Below are positions 34,994-42,732 of a stretch of DNA of 64,000 bases, one piece after another. Every line of letters begins with the position of its first letter. Position 1 is the stretch's first letter. The stretch comes from Actinomyces glycerinitolerans (lineage in GTDB: Bacteria; Actinomycetota; Actinomycetes; Actinomycetales; Actinomycetaceae): positions 248,001 through 312,000 of the forward strand of contig NZ_FQTT01000001.1 in assembly GCF_900098745.1 (NCBI RefSeq), written 5' to 3'. The translations under genes and the position numbers were made by a program. Under the pieces are notes generated by a model. The model was not told the origin of the DNA. It saw nothing but the letters and a program-made list of their open reading frames with translations, and did no database searches.

Positions 34994-35143
34994 GTTGGAC
35001 CGCCCACGCCCCGTTGGACCGCCCACGCCCGGTTGGACCGCCTACGCCCCGTTGGACCGCTGTAACCGGCGGCTACGGCGGTCCAACCGGGGAACAGGAG
35101 TCCAACCGGGGAACAGCGGTCCAACCGGGGAACAGCGGTCCAA
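34994..35143. repeat. Dyad-symmetric array: four direct and four inverted copies, 19-bp period
   Basis: TTGGACC starts at 34995, 35014, 35033 and 35052; its complement GGTCCAA (one copy AGTCCAA) occupies 35080-35086, 35099-35105, 35118-35124 and 35137-35143. Every left/right pair is symmetric about 35069. Spacers are constant within each half (GCCCACGCCC-like left, CCGGGGAACAGC right) but are not complementary, so folding gives four short helices separated by internal loops. Confidence 0.9.
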
Positions 35144-35244
35144 CTGACAGGCTCAACAACCACACACCGCCACCCAAGCACTCACACAACAGGACCTAAG
35201 GCCCTAAGACGTGCCGCACGTGATGACGTCCGCCATCGCGAAAC

Positions 35245-35599
35245 CTACTCGTCGGAACTTCCTTCAGCCCCGGGCCAGGCCTGACGAACAGCATCGGCAA
35301 ACGTGTTGAGTCTTTCACGCTCGAACCGCCTCAGGAGATCGTCCAGGTCCCATCTCGGTCCCTTGCGTCCCGTCCTGCCAAGAACTTCAGCAAGCGCCCG
35401 GCACACGCTACTCGGACTTAGACCGAGCAAGTCGAGCAGAAACTCGTCAGGGAAGTCGCATCACCGTTGCCTCTACTTCGTCCTCGACCTGCTTGCTCCA
35501 CAACAGTCTAAAGGCGTCGGTGCACCCGATCTCTAACAGGACGTCCCGCAGTGTGCTGGGAACAAGCACGCACGCATCAAGAAAAGCAGAGAAGGCCAT
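35245..35599 (-). pseudogene. Decayed PIN-domain toxin gene (VapC-like)
   Basis: The minus strand opens at ATG 35599 with MAFSAFLDACVLVPSTLRDV, the usual start of PIN toxins including the first catalytic Asp, and stops at TGA 35447 after 50 codons. The next frame then reads DFPDEFLLDLLGLSPSSVCR to the stop at 35245, the typical C-terminal part of the same family. The middle 70 or so residues, with the other catalytic acids, are missing and the two parts are out of frame. The gene follows an antitoxin fragment by 6 nt, so it was a type II toxin-antitoxin pair now inactivated. Confidence 0.72.
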
Positions 35600-35605
35600 G
35601 GCAAG

Positions 35606-35690
35606 TCAGTCTCCCGCGCGCACCGCCTTGAGGGCCTCCTGGACCTCGGCGGGGTCGTAGCGATGGGGACGATCGTCCTTCCGGGCAGTC
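35606..35690 (-). pseudogene. C-terminal remnant of antitoxin gene
   Basis: The minus strand reads ARKDDRPHRYDPAEVQEALK and then AVRAGD before TGA at 35606, the characteristic tail of excisionase-type antitoxins that precede PIN toxins. The N-terminal DNA-binding part is gone; the fragment abuts the 3' end of the GT2 gene. Confidence 0.6.
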
Positions 35691-36581
35691 TCAGCCGCGG
35701 CGGGCTGCGCGCACGGCGATCTCCTCGCGGGCCTTCAACCCCGCGGACACCGCCCAGCGCACGGGCGCCTGCCAGACGGCCGGGTGACTGGCGTTGATGT
35801 AGCGGCGCGCGGAGGCGTGGTGAGCGCGGATCATGCGCTCGGGCCGGCTCTTCCAGCTGGCGCCCTGCGCGTGTACGACGACGGCGTCCGGCACCTGCAG
35901 GTTGAGCCAGCCGGCCCTCCCCACGCGCGCGCCCAGGTCGACGTCTTCGAAGAACATGAAGTAGTCCTCGTCGAACCCGCCCAGCCGTTTCCAGGCGGCA
36001 GCGGGCAACAGCAGGCAGGCCCCGGACAGCCAGCCGACGGCGTGCGTAGCATCCTCATTCGTGCCGTGATAGGCGGAGGAGAAGGGGTTCCCCGGCCACA
36101 CCTTCCCCAGGATGGCGTGGCCTGCCCCACCCACCAGGGACGGCAGGGCCCGACCGGACGGGTAGACGCTCCCGTCCGGGTTCAGCAGCCGCGGCCCCAG
36201 GCAACCGGCCCGAGGCTCGGCGTGCCCCGCCTCGATCAGCGTGTCCAGGCTGCCCGGGCGCCACTGGATGTCCGGATTGGCGACCACCAGCCAGTCCTCG
36301 GTCAGATCGCGGGCCGCGAGGTTGGCTCCCGCCCCGTATCCGCGGTTGGTGCCGTCGCCGACCACGCGCGCCCCGAAGCGCTCGGCGGCACGGTTGACGT
36401 ACTCATGCTCGGTGCCGTTGTCGGCAATGACCACGTTCGGGGTCCGCCTGGTGGCGGCGCACAGGGTTTCAAGGAAGCGCTCAAGCTCCTCGCCCGGGTT
36501 GTAGGCGACCGTGACCACGCGAATCGTCTCCGGCGGCGGCCCGGCCGAGGCGTGGGGCGAGGTAGGCGTTGCGTCAGTCAC
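35691..36581 (-). CDS. GT2 glycosyltransferase, rhamnosyltransferase-like (WbbL group)
   Basis: 296 residues: IRVVTVAYNPGEELERFLET, VVIADNGTEHEYV, GTNRGYGAGANLAAR, WLVVANPDIQWRPGS and YFMFFEDVDLGARVGRAGW, the hallmarks of WbbL-like rhamnosyltransferases. GTG at 36581 is supported by TAGTCT 7 nt upstream (leaderless); the frame is open 76 codons further but without similarity. It may attach rhamnose to a polyprenyl-linked carrier for wall glycan linkage, an inference from mycobacterial WbbL. It diverges from the first LCP gene, whose products attach such glycans to the wall. Confidence 0.9.
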   Translation of the reverse strand: MTDATPTSPHASAGPPPETIRVVTVAYNPGEELERFLETLCAATRRTPNVVIADNGTEHEYVNRAAERFGARVVGDGTNRGYGAGANLAARDLTEDWLVVANPDIQWRPGSLDTLIEAGHAEPRAGCLGPRLLNPDGSVYPSGRALPSLVGGAGHAILGKVWPGNPFSSAYHGTNEDATHAVGWLSGACLLLPAAAWKRLGGFDEDYFMFFEDVDLGARVGRAGWLNLQVPDAVVVHAQGASWKSRPERMIRAHHASARRYINASHPAVWQAPVRWAVSAGLKAREEIAVRAARRG

Positions 36582-36588
36582 GCGTGGG

Positions 36589-36594
36589 AGACTA
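36589..36594 (-). promoter_or_regulatory. -10 element of leaderless promoter for GT2 gene
   Basis: Minus-strand TAGTCT, then 7 nt, then the GTG start at 36581. Confidence 0.55.
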
Positions 36595-36732
36595 CACGCG
36601 CATCCGCCCGCGTGTGCGCACCCGTGAGAAGCCGCATACCTTAGGGTGGAATGAACAGGAAATGACGACAATCGTCTGAGATTCCTCCGCGTAAAGAGCG
36701 CGGAATCACAGCTTCTCACAGACGGGTTCCTT

Positions 36733-38022
36733 ATGATCATGGACGTGCCCTCCCACGCCAAGCCCAAACCACACGCGAGGCATTCCGCCAAGGATCTGAC
36801 GCGACGCACCGCGCGCCGGTTCCTGCTAGCCGGGTTCGCCGTGGTGCTGTTCGTGGTCTCCGGCGTCGGTATCGCCTACCACGACCTCCAGTCGCAGGTG
36901 AACACCATCGACATCAACGATCTGCTGGACGACAACCGCGACACGCGGCAGGTGGCGGACAGCTATGAGGGCCAGGCTGTCAACATCCTCATTCTGGGAA
37001 CCGACTCACGCGCGGGGGCCAATAACGTCGACGGCTCCGAGGGCAGCGAGGAGGTGGCGGTGGCCCGCTCGGACACCGCCATGATCCTCCACCTCCCTGC
37101 AGATCGTTCCCGCATCGAGCTCGTCTCCATCCCGCGCGATCTACTGGTGGACATCCCCGCTTGCAAGACCGCCGACGGCGGCTCCACAGAGCCCATGTCC
37201 TACACCGCGTTCAACACCGCCTTCGCCAACGGAGCCGGCGCCAGCGCCGATGATGACGCCGTCGCCGCCGGGGTGGCCTGCACCCTCGCTACCGTCGAAG
37301 AGCTGACGGGCCTGTACATCGACGAATACCTGGTCGTGGACTTCAACGGCCTGATCACCACGGTCGACGCGCTCGGCGGCGTCAACCTGTACGTGGACGA
37401 GGACATCAACGACACCGAATACACCAAGCTGGTCCTGGAAAGCGGCTGCCAGCACCTGGACGGCGCCACCGCCCTGCAATACGCGCGCGTGCGCCACGGC
37501 GTCGGCGACGGCTCGGACCGCCAACGCATGCCCCGCCAGCAGAACCTGGTGGCAGCGATGCTGCGAACCGCCAAGTCCAAGAACTACCTCACCGACGCCG
37601 ACGCCCTGTACAGCTTCGCCCGCGCCGCCCTGGGCTCGCTGACGGCCTCGCCGGGCTTCGGCTCCCTGACCAACCTGGCCGGGCTGGCCCTGTCCATCGG
37701 CGACGTCGGCATGGACCAGGTGACCCTGATCACCATGCCCAATGAGGAGGCGCCCTGGGATCGCAACCGCGCACTGCCCACGGATGAGGCCGACGCCGTA
37801 TGGGCGGCGATGAAGGCCGACACCCCCATCTCCGAGGCCCTGAGTGATACGGCTGCTCAGGAGCCCACGGATTCCTCGGCTGACGCCACCTCCCCCGACG
37901 CGGCGCAGGATGACCAGGCGACGCAGCCAAGCTCCAGTTCCGACCAGTCCGGCACCACCGCGAATGAGACGACCCCCACCGCCGACGCCACCCCGGAGGA
38001 CCCCGCCGCCCAGTGCTACTGA
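36733..38022 (+). CDS. LytR-CpsA-Psr (LCP) glycan ligase 1
   Basis: 429 residues. A short basic cytoplasmic N-terminus leads to one transmembrane segment (RFLLAGFAVVLFVVSGVGIA) and an extracytoplasmic LCP domain: VNILILGTDSRAG, ELVSIPRDLLVDIP, DALGGVNLYV and TALQYARVRHGVGD with RQRMPRQQN, which carry the conserved Asp/Arg residues for pyrophosphate and polyprenyl binding. The last 90 residues are a Ser/Thr/Asp/Gln-rich tail ending in Cys. LCP enzymes transfer glycans from lipid carriers to peptidoglycan or protein. The leader contains a bulged hairpin at 36680-36707. ATG at 36742 is an alternative start. Confidence 0.94.
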   Translation: MIMDVPSHAKPKPHARHSAKDLTRRTARRFLLAGFAVVLFVVSGVGIAYHDLQSQVNTIDINDLLDDNRDTRQVADSYEGQAVNILILGTDSRAGANNVDGSEGSEEVAVARSDTAMILHLPADRSRIELVSIPRDLLVDIPACKTADGGSTEPMSYTAFNTAFANGAGASADDDAVAAGVACTLATVEELTGLYIDEYLVVDFNGLITTVDALGGVNLYVDEDINDTEYTKLVLESGCQHLDGATALQYARVRHGVGDGSDRQRMPRQQNLVAAMLRTAKSKNYLTDADALYSFARAALGSLTASPGFGSLTNLAGLALSIGDVGMDQVTLITMPNEEAPWDRNRALPTDEADAVWAAMKADTPISEALSDTAAQEPTDSSADATSPDAAQDDQATQPSSSSDQSGTTANETTPTADATPEDPAAQCY

Positions 38023-38074
38023 AACAGGCCCACGACACCGCAACCGAGCCCAAGGGACAGGAGGCCAGGCACCG

Positions 38075-39544
38075 GTGAGTTCCACCGACGACGGCGATCT
38101 TCCCCCGTCATTCACCCCCGGAAACGGCAAGCCCAGCCGCCGGACCAGCAACCCTGCCCGTCCGGCCCGGCCCTCCGGCCAGCAGGCCCGCCGCCCGGCC
38201 ACGACACCCGCCAGTTTCGAGCCACGGCCCAACGGACGCAGTGCCGACGGCGACGCCGCCGCTCACAGCGGTGCCGCCCCCCGCCGCCCGCTCCCGCGAC
38301 GAGCCTCGACGTCGTCGTCTGGCGGCGCTCCCGTCCGGGCGAGTGAAACCGGGCGCAGCGGCGCCGCCCCCAGGAGTCGGGCGCGAGCCGGATCGTCGGC
38401 GGTACCTCTGAGTTCCACAAGCTCCCGCTCGGCGCGTGCCCCCGAGGGCACCCGGGTGCTGCCGGCCGGTGCCGCCCCCTCGGAACGCAGTCGCAATGTG
38501 CCCCGCCCACCCGCCGCGGCACGCCCGGGCACGCTGGCGCCCACGTCCGCACTGAACGATCACACTCAGCCCGAACCGCCGTCACCCCCCACCCGCAAGA
38601 GGCGACACCACCCGCTGCGGTGGGTCGCCGCGGTGTTGGTGCTCCTGCTGGCGCTGGTCGGTGCGCGCGTCGCCTGGCTGGCCCACGACGTGAACTCCAA
38701 GCTGCAGCGCGTCGAAGCGCTGTCCGGCGCGGACGACACCCCCGGGGAGACCTGGCTGATCGTCGGCTCCGACTCCCGTGCCGACGGCGCCGTCGTCGAC
38801 AACACCGAGGGCGCCCGCTCCGACTCGATCATGCTGCTGCACAAGGCGCCCGGAGGACAGGCCTCACTGACCTCGCTGCCCCGCGACACCTTTGTGGAGA
38901 TCCCCGGTTACGGCGGCAACAAGATCAACGCCGCCTACTCCTACGGCGGCCCCACCCTGCTGGTAGCCACCGTCGAACAGCTGACCGGACTGACCGTTGA
39001 CCACTACGTCGAGGTCAGCATGGGCGGAGTGTCCTCCATGGTGGACGCCGTCGGCGGCATCAACGTCTGCCTGGACTACGACGTCAACGACGCCGACTCC
39101 GGCCTGGTTTGGGACACTTCCCAGGGCGAGTGTCAGGACGTCGACGGGGAGAAGGCGCTGGCCTATTCCCGTATGCGCAAGTCCGACCCGACCGGTGACA
39201 TCGGGCGCGGCCTGCGGCAGCGTGCGGTCATCTCCGCAGTGGTCTCCAAGGCGGTCTCCACCTCCACCCTGACGAGCTTCTCGCAGCAGGACACGCTGGT
39301 GAACGCCGGCACTCAGGCGCTTGTGGTCGATCAAGACGCCTCCATGGTCGACCTGGGACAAATGCTGCTGGCCTTCCGCTCCGCCTCCAACGCCGGCCTG
39401 ACCGGGGCACCGCCGATCGCCAGCCTGGACTACGAGCCGGGAGGAATCGGCGCCGCCGTCCTGCTGGAGGACACCACTGCCCCTGGCTTCTTCGGCAAGC
39501 TGCGCGAGGGCACGCTGCAGACCAGCGATTTCAACCAGTCCTGA
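38075..39544 (+). CDS. LCP glycan ligase 2 with long disordered cytoplasmic head
   Basis: 489 residues from GTG 38075 (AGGAGG about 10 nt upstream, 52 nt after LCP 1). The first 180 residues are Pro/Arg/Ser/Ala-rich and probably disordered in the cytoplasm; then a TM segment (LRWVAAVLVLLLALVGARVA) and an LCP domain with WLIVGSDSRADGAVVDN, TSLPRDTFVEIPGYGGNKIN, DAVGGINVCLDY and KALAYSRMRKSDP. The two domain cysteines (NVCLDY and GECQDV) may form a disulfide outside. Same ligase role as LCP 1, with which it forms a likely operon. The head could be a target for phosphorylation or a divisome scaffold; that is speculation. Confidence 0.93.
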   Translation: MSSTDDGDLPPSFTPGNGKPSRRTSNPARPARPSGQQARRPATTPASFEPRPNGRSADGDAAAHSGAAPRRPLPRRASTSSSGGAPVRASETGRSGAAPRSRARAGSSAVPLSSTSSRSARAPEGTRVLPAGAAPSERSRNVPRPPAAARPGTLAPTSALNDHTQPEPPSPPTRKRRHHPLRWVAAVLVLLLALVGARVAWLAHDVNSKLQRVEALSGADDTPGETWLIVGSDSRADGAVVDNTEGARSDSIMLLHKAPGGQASLTSLPRDTFVEIPGYGGNKINAAYSYGGPTLLVATVEQLTGLTVDHYVEVSMGGVSSMVDAVGGINVCLDYDVNDADSGLVWDTSQGECQDVDGEKALAYSRMRKSDPTGDIGRGLRQRAVISAVVSKAVSTSTLTSFSQQDTLVNAGTQALVVDQDASMVDLGQMLLAFRSASNAGLTGAPPIASLDYEPGGIGAAVLLEDTTAPGFFGKLREGTLQTSDFNQS

Positions 39545-39606
39545 GCACCTGGTGCGCAGGCCAATCGGGGGCTGCGGCAAACCGTCAACTCCCAGGCCGA
39601 CACGAG

Positions 39607-39645
39607 CGCCCCGCGCGCTCCCCGAAAGGGGAACCGCGCGGGGCG
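39607..39645. terminator. Strong bidirectional hairpin with GAAA loop
   Basis: CGCCCCGCGCG (39607-39617) pairs perfectly with CGCGCGGGGCG (39635-39645), and an inner CCCC/GGGG stem closes a GAAA tetraloop. It lies between the convergent stops of LCP 2 and galE. Confidence 0.85.
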
Positions 39646-39676
39646 AATGCCAGGTTGGAGGTAGTGGGGGCAGACC

Positions 39677-40678
39677 TCAGCCGAAGTGGGGCCGGTCGGG
39701 GTCGGCCTGCCAGGCGGAGAAGGACGAGGAGACGATGTCGTCCAGATCGTGCTCGGCCTCCCAGCCGAGCACCTCACGGATGCGGGTCGCGTCGCCGATC
39801 AGCTGCGGCGGGTCGCCGGCACGACGGCCCAGCTCCTCCGGCTCCACCCGCTGGCCGGTGGCGGCGGCGACGGCGTCGATCACCTTGGAGACCACCTCAC
39901 GAACCGACGCGCCCTTCCCGGTGCCCACGTTGAAGACGTGCTGGTCCAGCTCCTCGTTGCCGGCCAGGCGGTCCAGCGCGGCGATGTGGGCGCTGGCCAG
40001 GTCGCGCACGTGGATGTAGTCGCGGATGCAGGTGCCGTCCGGGGTGGGGTAGTCGGTGCCGAAGATCTTCGGGGACTCACCGCGGGCCAGGCGATCCAGC
40101 ACCATGGGGATGAGGTTGAGGGTCGCCATGTCGCCCAGGTCGTCCCAGCCGGCGCCGGCGACGTTGAAGTAGCGCAGTCCCGCCCAGCGCAGCCCCCAGG
40201 CGCGCTCGCAGTCGGCCATCATCCACTCGCCGATCAGCTTGGTCTCCCCATAGGGGTTGATCGGGTGGCAGTCGATGTCCTCGGGCACGACCTCCACCGG
40301 CGGCATGCCGTAGACCGCGGCGGAGGAGGAGAAGATCATCTGCTCCACACGGGCCTGCTCCATGGCGGCCAGCATGTTGGCCAGACCGCCCACGTTCTGC
40401 TGGTAGTACCAGGCGGGGCGGGCCACGGACTCCCCCACCTGCTTGCGGGCGGCGAAGTGGATGACCGCCGTGACGTTCTTACGCTCCATCAGGTCGGTCA
40501 GGACCTCGGTGGCGTTGCCGGCGGCGACGTCGAGCTCAACCAACTCGGCGCCCTCCACGCGCCCGGGGGTTCCGTAGGACAGGTCGTCTACGACGACGAC
40601 CTCATCCCCACGTTCCAGCAGCAGACGAACAACATGGGCGCCGATGTAGCCGGCACCTCCCGCGACGAGGATGCTCAT
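39677..40678 (-). CDS. galE: UDP-glucose 4-epimerase
   Basis: 333 residues. An extended SDR epimerase interconverting UDP-Glc and UDP-Gal (possibly UDP-GlcNAc/GalNAc). NAD site MSILVAGGAGYIGAHVV, catalytic Ser region SSSAAVYGMP, the YxxxK pair in NPYGETKLIGE, and the substrate region LRYFNVAGA. ATG at 40678 follows TACGAT by 6 nt, indicating leaderless expression. It supplies galactose residues for surface glycans; it converges on LCP 2. Confidence 0.96.
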   Translation of the reverse strand: MSILVAGGAGYIGAHVVRLLLERGDEVVVVDDLSYGTPGRVEGAELVELDVAAGNATEVLTDLMERKNVTAVIHFAARKQVGESVARPAWYYQQNVGGLANMLAAMEQARVEQMIFSSSAAVYGMPPVEVVPEDIDCHPINPYGETKLIGEWMMADCERAWGLRWAGLRYFNVAGAGWDDLGDMATLNLIPMVLDRLARGESPKIFGTDYPTPDGTCIRDYIHVRDLASAHIAALDRLAGNEELDQHVFNVGTGKGASVREVVSKVIDAVAAATGQRVEPEELGRRAGDPPQLIGDATRIREVLGWEAEHDLDDIVSSSFSAWQADPDRPHFG

Positions 40679-40684
40679 GGGCAA

Positions 40685-40690
40685 ATCGTA
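40685..40690 (-). promoter_or_regulatory. -10 element of leaderless galE promoter
   Basis: Minus-strand TACGAT, 6 nt, ATG at 40678. Confidence 0.6.
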
Positions 40691-40755
40691 CCGGGCGCGC
40701 CGTGACCCCGCGTGCATCTAAAGTCCGGTTCGGCGGACCGGACCGCAGTGTCGAG

Positions 40756-41289
40756 TCAGGAGCGGGCGGCGACTTCCCGGCGCAGCGCCTCCCCCTTGGC
40801 GTGCGCGGTCTCGGCCAGCTCCGCCTGGAAGGCTCGCATGGCCGCACGCAGCCGCTCGGCCTCGGGCCCCTGTCCCGCGCCCAGAATGCGGGCGGCGAGC
40901 AGGCCCGCGTTGCGGGCGCCGCCGATGGACACGGTGGCGACCGGCACCCCGGCGGGCATCTGCACGATCGACAGCAGTGAGTCCATGCCGTCCAGGTACT
41001 TCAGCGGCACGGGCACGCCGATCACGGGCAGTTCGGTGACGGCGGCGAGCATCCCCGGCAGGTGGGCGGCACCGCCCGCACCGGCGATGATCACGCGCAG
41101 CCCGCGCCCGGCGGCCTCGCGCCCGTAGGCGAGCATCTCGTCGGGCATGCGATGGGCGGAGACCACGTCGGCCTCGTAGGGGACGCCGAGGGCGTCGAGG
41201 GCGTCGGCGGCGGCCCGCATGGTGGGCCAGTCGGAGTCCGACCCCATGACGATGCCGACGACTGGCTGCTGGTCCTGCTGGTTGCTCAC
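40756..41289 (-). CDS. purE: N5-carboxyaminoimidazole ribonucleotide mutase
   Basis: 177 residues. Catalyses the conversion of N5-CAIR to CAIR in purine synthesis. Conserved [17 protein letters not shown], the active-site His in [23 protein letters not shown] and [18 protein letters not shown] start at 41289 with AGGAGCG about 5 nt upstream. It follows purK with a 151-bp gap on the same strand; that gap shows no gene and only GC-rich inverted stretches near the purK stop. Confidence 0.96.
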   Translation of the reverse strand: MSNQQDQQPVVGIVMGSDSDWPTMRAAADALDALGVPYEADVVSAHRMPDEMLAYGREAAGRGLRVIIAGAGGAAHLPGMLAAVTELPVIGVPVPLKYLDGMDSLLSIVQMPAGVPVATVSIGGARNAGLLAARILGAGQGPEAERLRAAMRAFQAELAETAHAKGEALRREVAARS

Positions 41290-41440
41290 GGGGCGCTCCT
41301 ACGCTGAATTCACCGAATCTGCCGTTTGCCGCGCATCACCCGCACCGACCGCGGCGCGGCATCGGAACAGCGCCGCCAAGGCACGAGCATGCTCAGCAAG
41401 CCTATGCCCAACCGGCGCCGGGCGGGCCTCGGCGGCCCGC

Positions 41441-42694
41441 TCAGGCCTCGCCGCGCAGGATCGCGACGACGGCGCGCGCACGCTCGCGTACGGCGCCGAT
41501 CCCCGCCGGGTCGGTGGCCGAGGTGGTCAGGTTGACGTGTCCGAGCTTGCGGCCGGGGCGCCACTGCTTGCCGTACAGGTGGATGTGCGCCCGAGGCTCG
41601 CACTCCAGGGCGCGGGCCAGGACGTCGGCGGGCGGGAGGCTGTCCCCGCCCAGGTAGTTGACCATGACGGTGGTGGGGGCGGTCGGCGTCGTCGCCCCCA
41701 GGGGGAGGTCGAGGACGGCGCGCAGGTGCTGGGCGAACTGGCTGGTGAGGGCCCCGTCCTGGGTCCAGTGCCCGGAGTTGTGCGGGCGCATGGCCAACTC
41801 GTTGATGTACAGGCGAGTGTCCTCCGGGGCTTCGACGGCGAACAGTTCCACGGCCAGCACGCCGGTGACGTCGGCCCGCTCGGCGATGGTGCGACCAATG
41901 TGCTCGGCCTGGCGGGCGGCGGCCGGATCGAGCCCGGGGGCCGGCGCCACCGTCTCCACACAAATGCCGTCGGACTGTACGGACTCAATCACCGGCCAGA
42001 CCGCGATCTGCCCGGAGGGGCGACGGGCGAGCAGCACCGCCAGTTCGCGGGTGAAGGGGACGGCCGCCTCCACCAGCAGGCTGGTGACGGCGCCGCCGCC
42101 CAGGGAGCCGCCCCCGCCCGTGCCGTTGGTGGCATGCCCGGCGCGGGCGGCCGCGGTGGCCTCCAGCCAGGTGGCGGCCTCGCCGTCGTCGAGGGCGGTG
42201 GCGGAGTCGACCATGAGCACGCCATGCCCGTCGTAACCGCCGCGCGGGGTCTTGAGCACCACCGGCCAGCCGTGGTCGGCGGCGAAGGCGCCGATCTGGG
42301 CGCGCATCTCCTGCGCGTTCCCGGCGATCTCCGCCCAGGCCGGCTGTGGTAGTCCGGCGGCGTCGACGGCGCGGCGCATGGCGAGCTTGTCGCGCGCCAG
42401 CAGCAGCGCCTCGGGGGCCGGGCGCACCGGCACACCCTCCGCCTGCAACTGGGTCAGCAGGGCCGAGTCCTGGTGCTCGTGCTCGAAGGTGAGCGCGGCG
42501 GCGCCGGTCACCAGGGCGCGCACGGCGTCGGCGTCGTCGGCTCCGCCCACCGGGGCGTCGACGGTCACCTGAGCGGCCGAGCCGTCCGGCGTCTCCACGA
42601 GCGTGCGCAGGTGGATGCCGAGGGCGGAGGCCTCCTCCTGCATCATGCGGGCCAACTGACCGCCGCCGATCACGGCGAGAATGGGTGCGCTCAC
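41441..42694 (-). CDS. purK: N5-carboxyaminoimidazole ribonucleotide synthase
   Basis: 417 residues, ATP-grasp fold. Makes N5-CAIR from AIR, bicarbonate and ATP, feeding PurE. N-terminal ILAVIGGGQLARMMQEEAS, ATP-grasp elements VVLKTPRGGYDGHGV and VELFAVEAPEDTRLYINELA, then MRPHNSGHWTQDG. A glycine-rich insertion (GTGGGGSLGGG, near residue 190) lengthens it beyond the common 360-380 residues. GTG at 42694 is preceded by TAGGCT and 6 nt, so translation is probably leaderless. Confidence 0.95.
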   Translation of the reverse strand: MSAPILAVIGGGQLARMMQEEASALGIHLRTLVETPDGSAAQVTVDAPVGGADDADAVRALVTGAAALTFEHEHQDSALLTQLQAEGVPVRPAPEALLLARDKLAMRRAVDAAGLPQPAWAEIAGNAQEMRAQIGAFAADHGWPVVLKTPRGGYDGHGVLMVDSATALDDGEAATWLEATAAARAGHATNGTGGGGSLGGGAVTSLLVEAAVPFTRELAVLLARRPSGQIAVWPVIESVQSDGICVETVAPAPGLDPAAARQAEHIGRTIAERADVTGVLAVELFAVEAPEDTRLYINELAMRPHNSGHWTQDGALTSQFAQHLRAVLDLPLGATTPTAPTTVMVNYLGGDSLPPADVLARALECEPRAHIHLYGKQWRPGRKLGHVNLTTSATDPAGIGAVRERARAVVAILRGEA

Positions 42695-42700
42695 GGCGTC

Positions 42701-42726
42701 AGCCTAGCGCCGGCGCCCCGTACGCT
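42701..42726. promoter_or_regulatory. Back-to-back leaderless promoters (purK and PIG-V-like gene)
   Basis: Minus-strand TAGGCT (42701-42706) lies 6 nt before the purK GTG at 42694; plus-strand TACGCT (42721-42726) lies 6 nt before the GTG at 42733. The two start codons are only 38 bp apart, so the -35 zones must overlap the opposing -10 and coding sequence. Confidence 0.6.
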
Positions 42727-42732
42727 GGCGCC

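Larger units (their letters stand above)
34828..35198. mobile_element. IS5/IS427-like remnant with both terminal inverted repeats
   Basis: The left end 34828-34850 and right end 35176-35198 are inverted copies matching at 20 of 23 positions (GTCGTGTTGTGTGAG on the left, CTCACACAACAGGAC on the right). Both ends adjoin TA, consistent with a TA target duplication as in the IS427 group. The interior is only about 325 bp and holds the last part of a transposase frame plus the symmetric repeat array, so the element is a non-autonomous, MITE-like derivative. Confidence 0.7.

Noticed and set aside
34994-35143. CRISPR array
   Set aside because: The spacers are constant, the period is only 19 bp and the second half is inverted; no cas genes are nearby.
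37141-38232. Minus-strand frame across LCP 1 and LCP 2
   Set aside because: It is antisense to two clear LCP genes with signature motifs and crosses their intergenic boundary without features.
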